6,719 nucleotides of DNA from a bacterium (lineage in GTDB: Bacteria > UBP14 > UBA6098 > B30-G16), in contig JALTEE010000340.1 in the NCBI GenBank assembly GCA_027007865.1, positions 1 to 6,719 on the forward strand, written 5' to 3'. Numbering within the stretch: the stretch's first letter is position 1; each line of letters begins with the position of its first letter. Of the stretch, positions 5,591-6,719 are shown in pieces. A program made the position numbers and the translations under genes. The notes below the pieces were generated by a model. The model was not told the origin of the DNA. It did not search any database and saw nothing but the letters and a program-made list of their open reading frames with translations.

Positions 5591-6719
5591 ATATCTCCTC
5601 CTTAACGGCATTTATAATTTCCTGCGGTTCTAACGGATGACCGTCGTATCTGTTCACCTGCGAAATCTTTATCGCGCTCGGCAGCGCTTCACGAACGGTA
5701 TGAACAAGTTGTCCCATATTGTTCTCCGCAACGATGACCGATTTTACATGACAATTGTTCACAATTTCCATCAACGGTCTATCGGGAAATGGCCATATAG
5801 ATTTAAGGTCCATCAATCCCGCTTTTATTTTCTTTCGGCGTAGATTTTCCACAGCGCCTCGAGCAGCTCGCGCAGCGCTGCCATACGCAACAATCAAATA
5901 TTTAGCATCGTCCGTATAGTATTCTCGCCAATCCCATATCGCCTGGCAATGAGTCAATATTTTGTTTCGCAGTGTTTCGAGTCGTTCGATTATTTCAGCC
6001 GAATTCGCCGTAGGAAATCCTGCTTTATCGTGCACCAATCCTGTCATATTATATCTATACCCTTCGCCAAAGGGAGCGGGATGAGAAACCAAATCCAACG
6101 ACTCTTTATAAGGCAAATACCATTCGGGTGGTATTTCAGGAAAGCCCCGCTTAACAACTCCTTGACTATTATGTCTATTTAGAACGACTTTTTCACGCAT
6201 ATGACCGATGAGTTCGTCGAGCAATAGAAATACAGGTGTGCTAAATCGTGCTGCGAGTTCGAATGCCCTGATTGTCATATCATACGCTTCTTGAACCGTG
6301 GATGCGGCGAGAGTTATCGATGTAAAATCGCCGTGTGTCCCCCATCGTGCTTGCATCGTATCGGATTGTGATAGTTTTGTCGGCAATCCTGTGGATGGTC
6401 CCCCACGCTGGACATTTACGATAACCACAGGAATTTGAATCATATAGGCATACCCGATATTTTCGAGCATTAGCGATATTCCTGGTCCCGATGTTGCGGT
6501 CATAGAGAGTGCTCCCGCAGCAGACGCACCGATTATCGCAGCGATTGAGGCTATTTCATCTTCCATCTGGATAAAAGTTCCGCCTAATTTAGGCAATTCC
6601 CGAGCCATCCCTTCTGCAATCTCGGTGGACGGCGTAATAGGATAGCCGGCAAAGAACCTACATCCTGCGTGCAATGCACCACGCACACACGCTTCATTCC
6701 CCTGAACAAACATCAGAGG
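5583..6719 (-). CDS. korA: 2-oxoacid:ferredoxin oxidoreductase, alpha subunit (KorA-like), 5' end outside the window
   Basis: The alpha subunit pairs with KorB to form the 2-oxoacid:ferredoxin oxidoreductase core, probably for 2-oxoglutarate. Counting from the first Met in the window (6713), the family features are QGNEAC (4-9), GYPITPSTE (23-31), the QMEDEIASIAAIIGAS segment (49-64), TSGPG (74-78) and VQRGGPSTGLPT (101-112), followed by GTHGD. The C-terminal domain carries WPFP and the VIVAENNMGQL strand, as in other KorA and PorA-like subunits. The frame stays open to the right edge (CCT CTG before that ATG) with no Shine-Dalgarno visible, and family members usually have a few residues before the QGNEA motif, so the true start is probably just outside. 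The stop at 5583 overlaps korB by eight bases. A delta (ferredoxin) subunit gene, often beside korA, is not seen here. Confidence 0.94.
   Translation of the reverse strand, partial: PLMFVQGNEACVRGALHAGCRFFAGYPITPSTEIAEGMARELPKLGGTFIQMEDEIASIAAIIGASAAGALSMTATSGPGISLMLENIGYAYMIQIPVVIVNVQRGGPSTGLPTKLSQSDTMQARWGTHGDFTSITLAASTVQEAYDMTIRAFELAARFSTPVFLLLDELIGHMREKVVLNRHNSQGVVKRGFPEIPPEWYLPYKESLDLVSHPAPFGEGYRYNMTGLVHDKAGFPTANSAEIIERLETLRNKILTHCQAIWDWREYYTDDAKYLIVAYGSAARAARGAVENLRRKKIKAGLMDLKSIWPFPDRPLMEIVNNCHVKSVIVAENNMGQLVHTVREALPSAIKISQVNRYDGHPLEPQEIINAVKEEIYA
5597..5603 (-). promoter_or_regulatory. Shine-Dalgarno of korB
   Basis: AAGGAGG on the minus strand lies within the last codons of korA, six bases before the korB ATG at 5590. 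It fixes the start and implies translation coupled to the end of korA. Confidence 0.85.

Noticed and set aside
5591..5611. A seven-codon longer korB start
   Set aside because: It overlaps korA further and destroys the logic of the AAGGAGG site at 5597-5603, which serves the ATG at 5590.

Overview
The window looks like a chromosomal segment of an AT-leaning, probably anaerobic bacterium. Three things suggest this: a 2-oxoacid:ferredoxin oxidoreductase operon instead of a visible dehydrogenase complex, a sigma-54 gene, and a tRNA whose 3' CCA is not encoded. Most genes have good Shine-Dalgarno sequences (AAGGAGG or GGAGGA type), so this is not a leaderless or SD-poor lineage. I cannot name the phylum from the sequence. 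I see no phage, insertion sequence, CRISPR array or defence genes. Gene content is ordinary housekeeping and catabolic, and I found no clear new multi-gene system.

Layout, left to right. Positions 1-107 are non-coding and hold a perfect 8-bp dyad. Positions 108-1628 (minus) encode a 12-helix neurotransmitter:sodium symporter family transporter. Upstream of it on the same strand, 1767-1838, is tRNA-Gln(CUG). Positions 1839-1937 form a divergent promoter region, with TTGACA and an extended -10 for the tRNA and TTGACC/TATTTT for the gene on the other strand. Positions 1938-2507 (plus, the only plus-strand gene) encode a 2H phosphoesterase / 2'-5' RNA ligase-like protein. It converges on rpoN (2587-3978, minus), which encodes sigma-54. 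The rpoN leader (3979-4082) has a good sigma-70-type promoter and a possible small ORF that overlaps the rpoN start out of frame. A strong intrinsic terminator at 4083-4117 closes the operon that fills the rest of the window on the minus strand: korA (5583 to beyond the right edge), korB (4757-5590) and korC (4144-4755).

How the genes work together. KorA and KorB form the catalytic TPP/[4Fe-4S] core, and KorC is the gamma subunit of a CoA-acylating ferredoxin-reducing enzyme, most likely acting on 2-oxoglutarate. The three genes are tightly coupled (8-nt overlap, then a 1-nt gap). A ferredoxin-like delta subunit is not in the window and could lie upstream of korA. The Na+-coupled transporter probably imports an amino acid, which would fit an amino-acid-using anaerobe feeding 2-oxoacids to such an enzyme, but that link is inference only. 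The remaining genes share no evident pathway.

The points most worth a second look are the out-of-frame leader ORF over the rpoN start, the unusual ion-site residues of the transporter, the H-x-C second motif of the 2H protein, the A8G4 slippery tract at the korC start, and a repeated ATTGCACA half-site in two non-coding regions.
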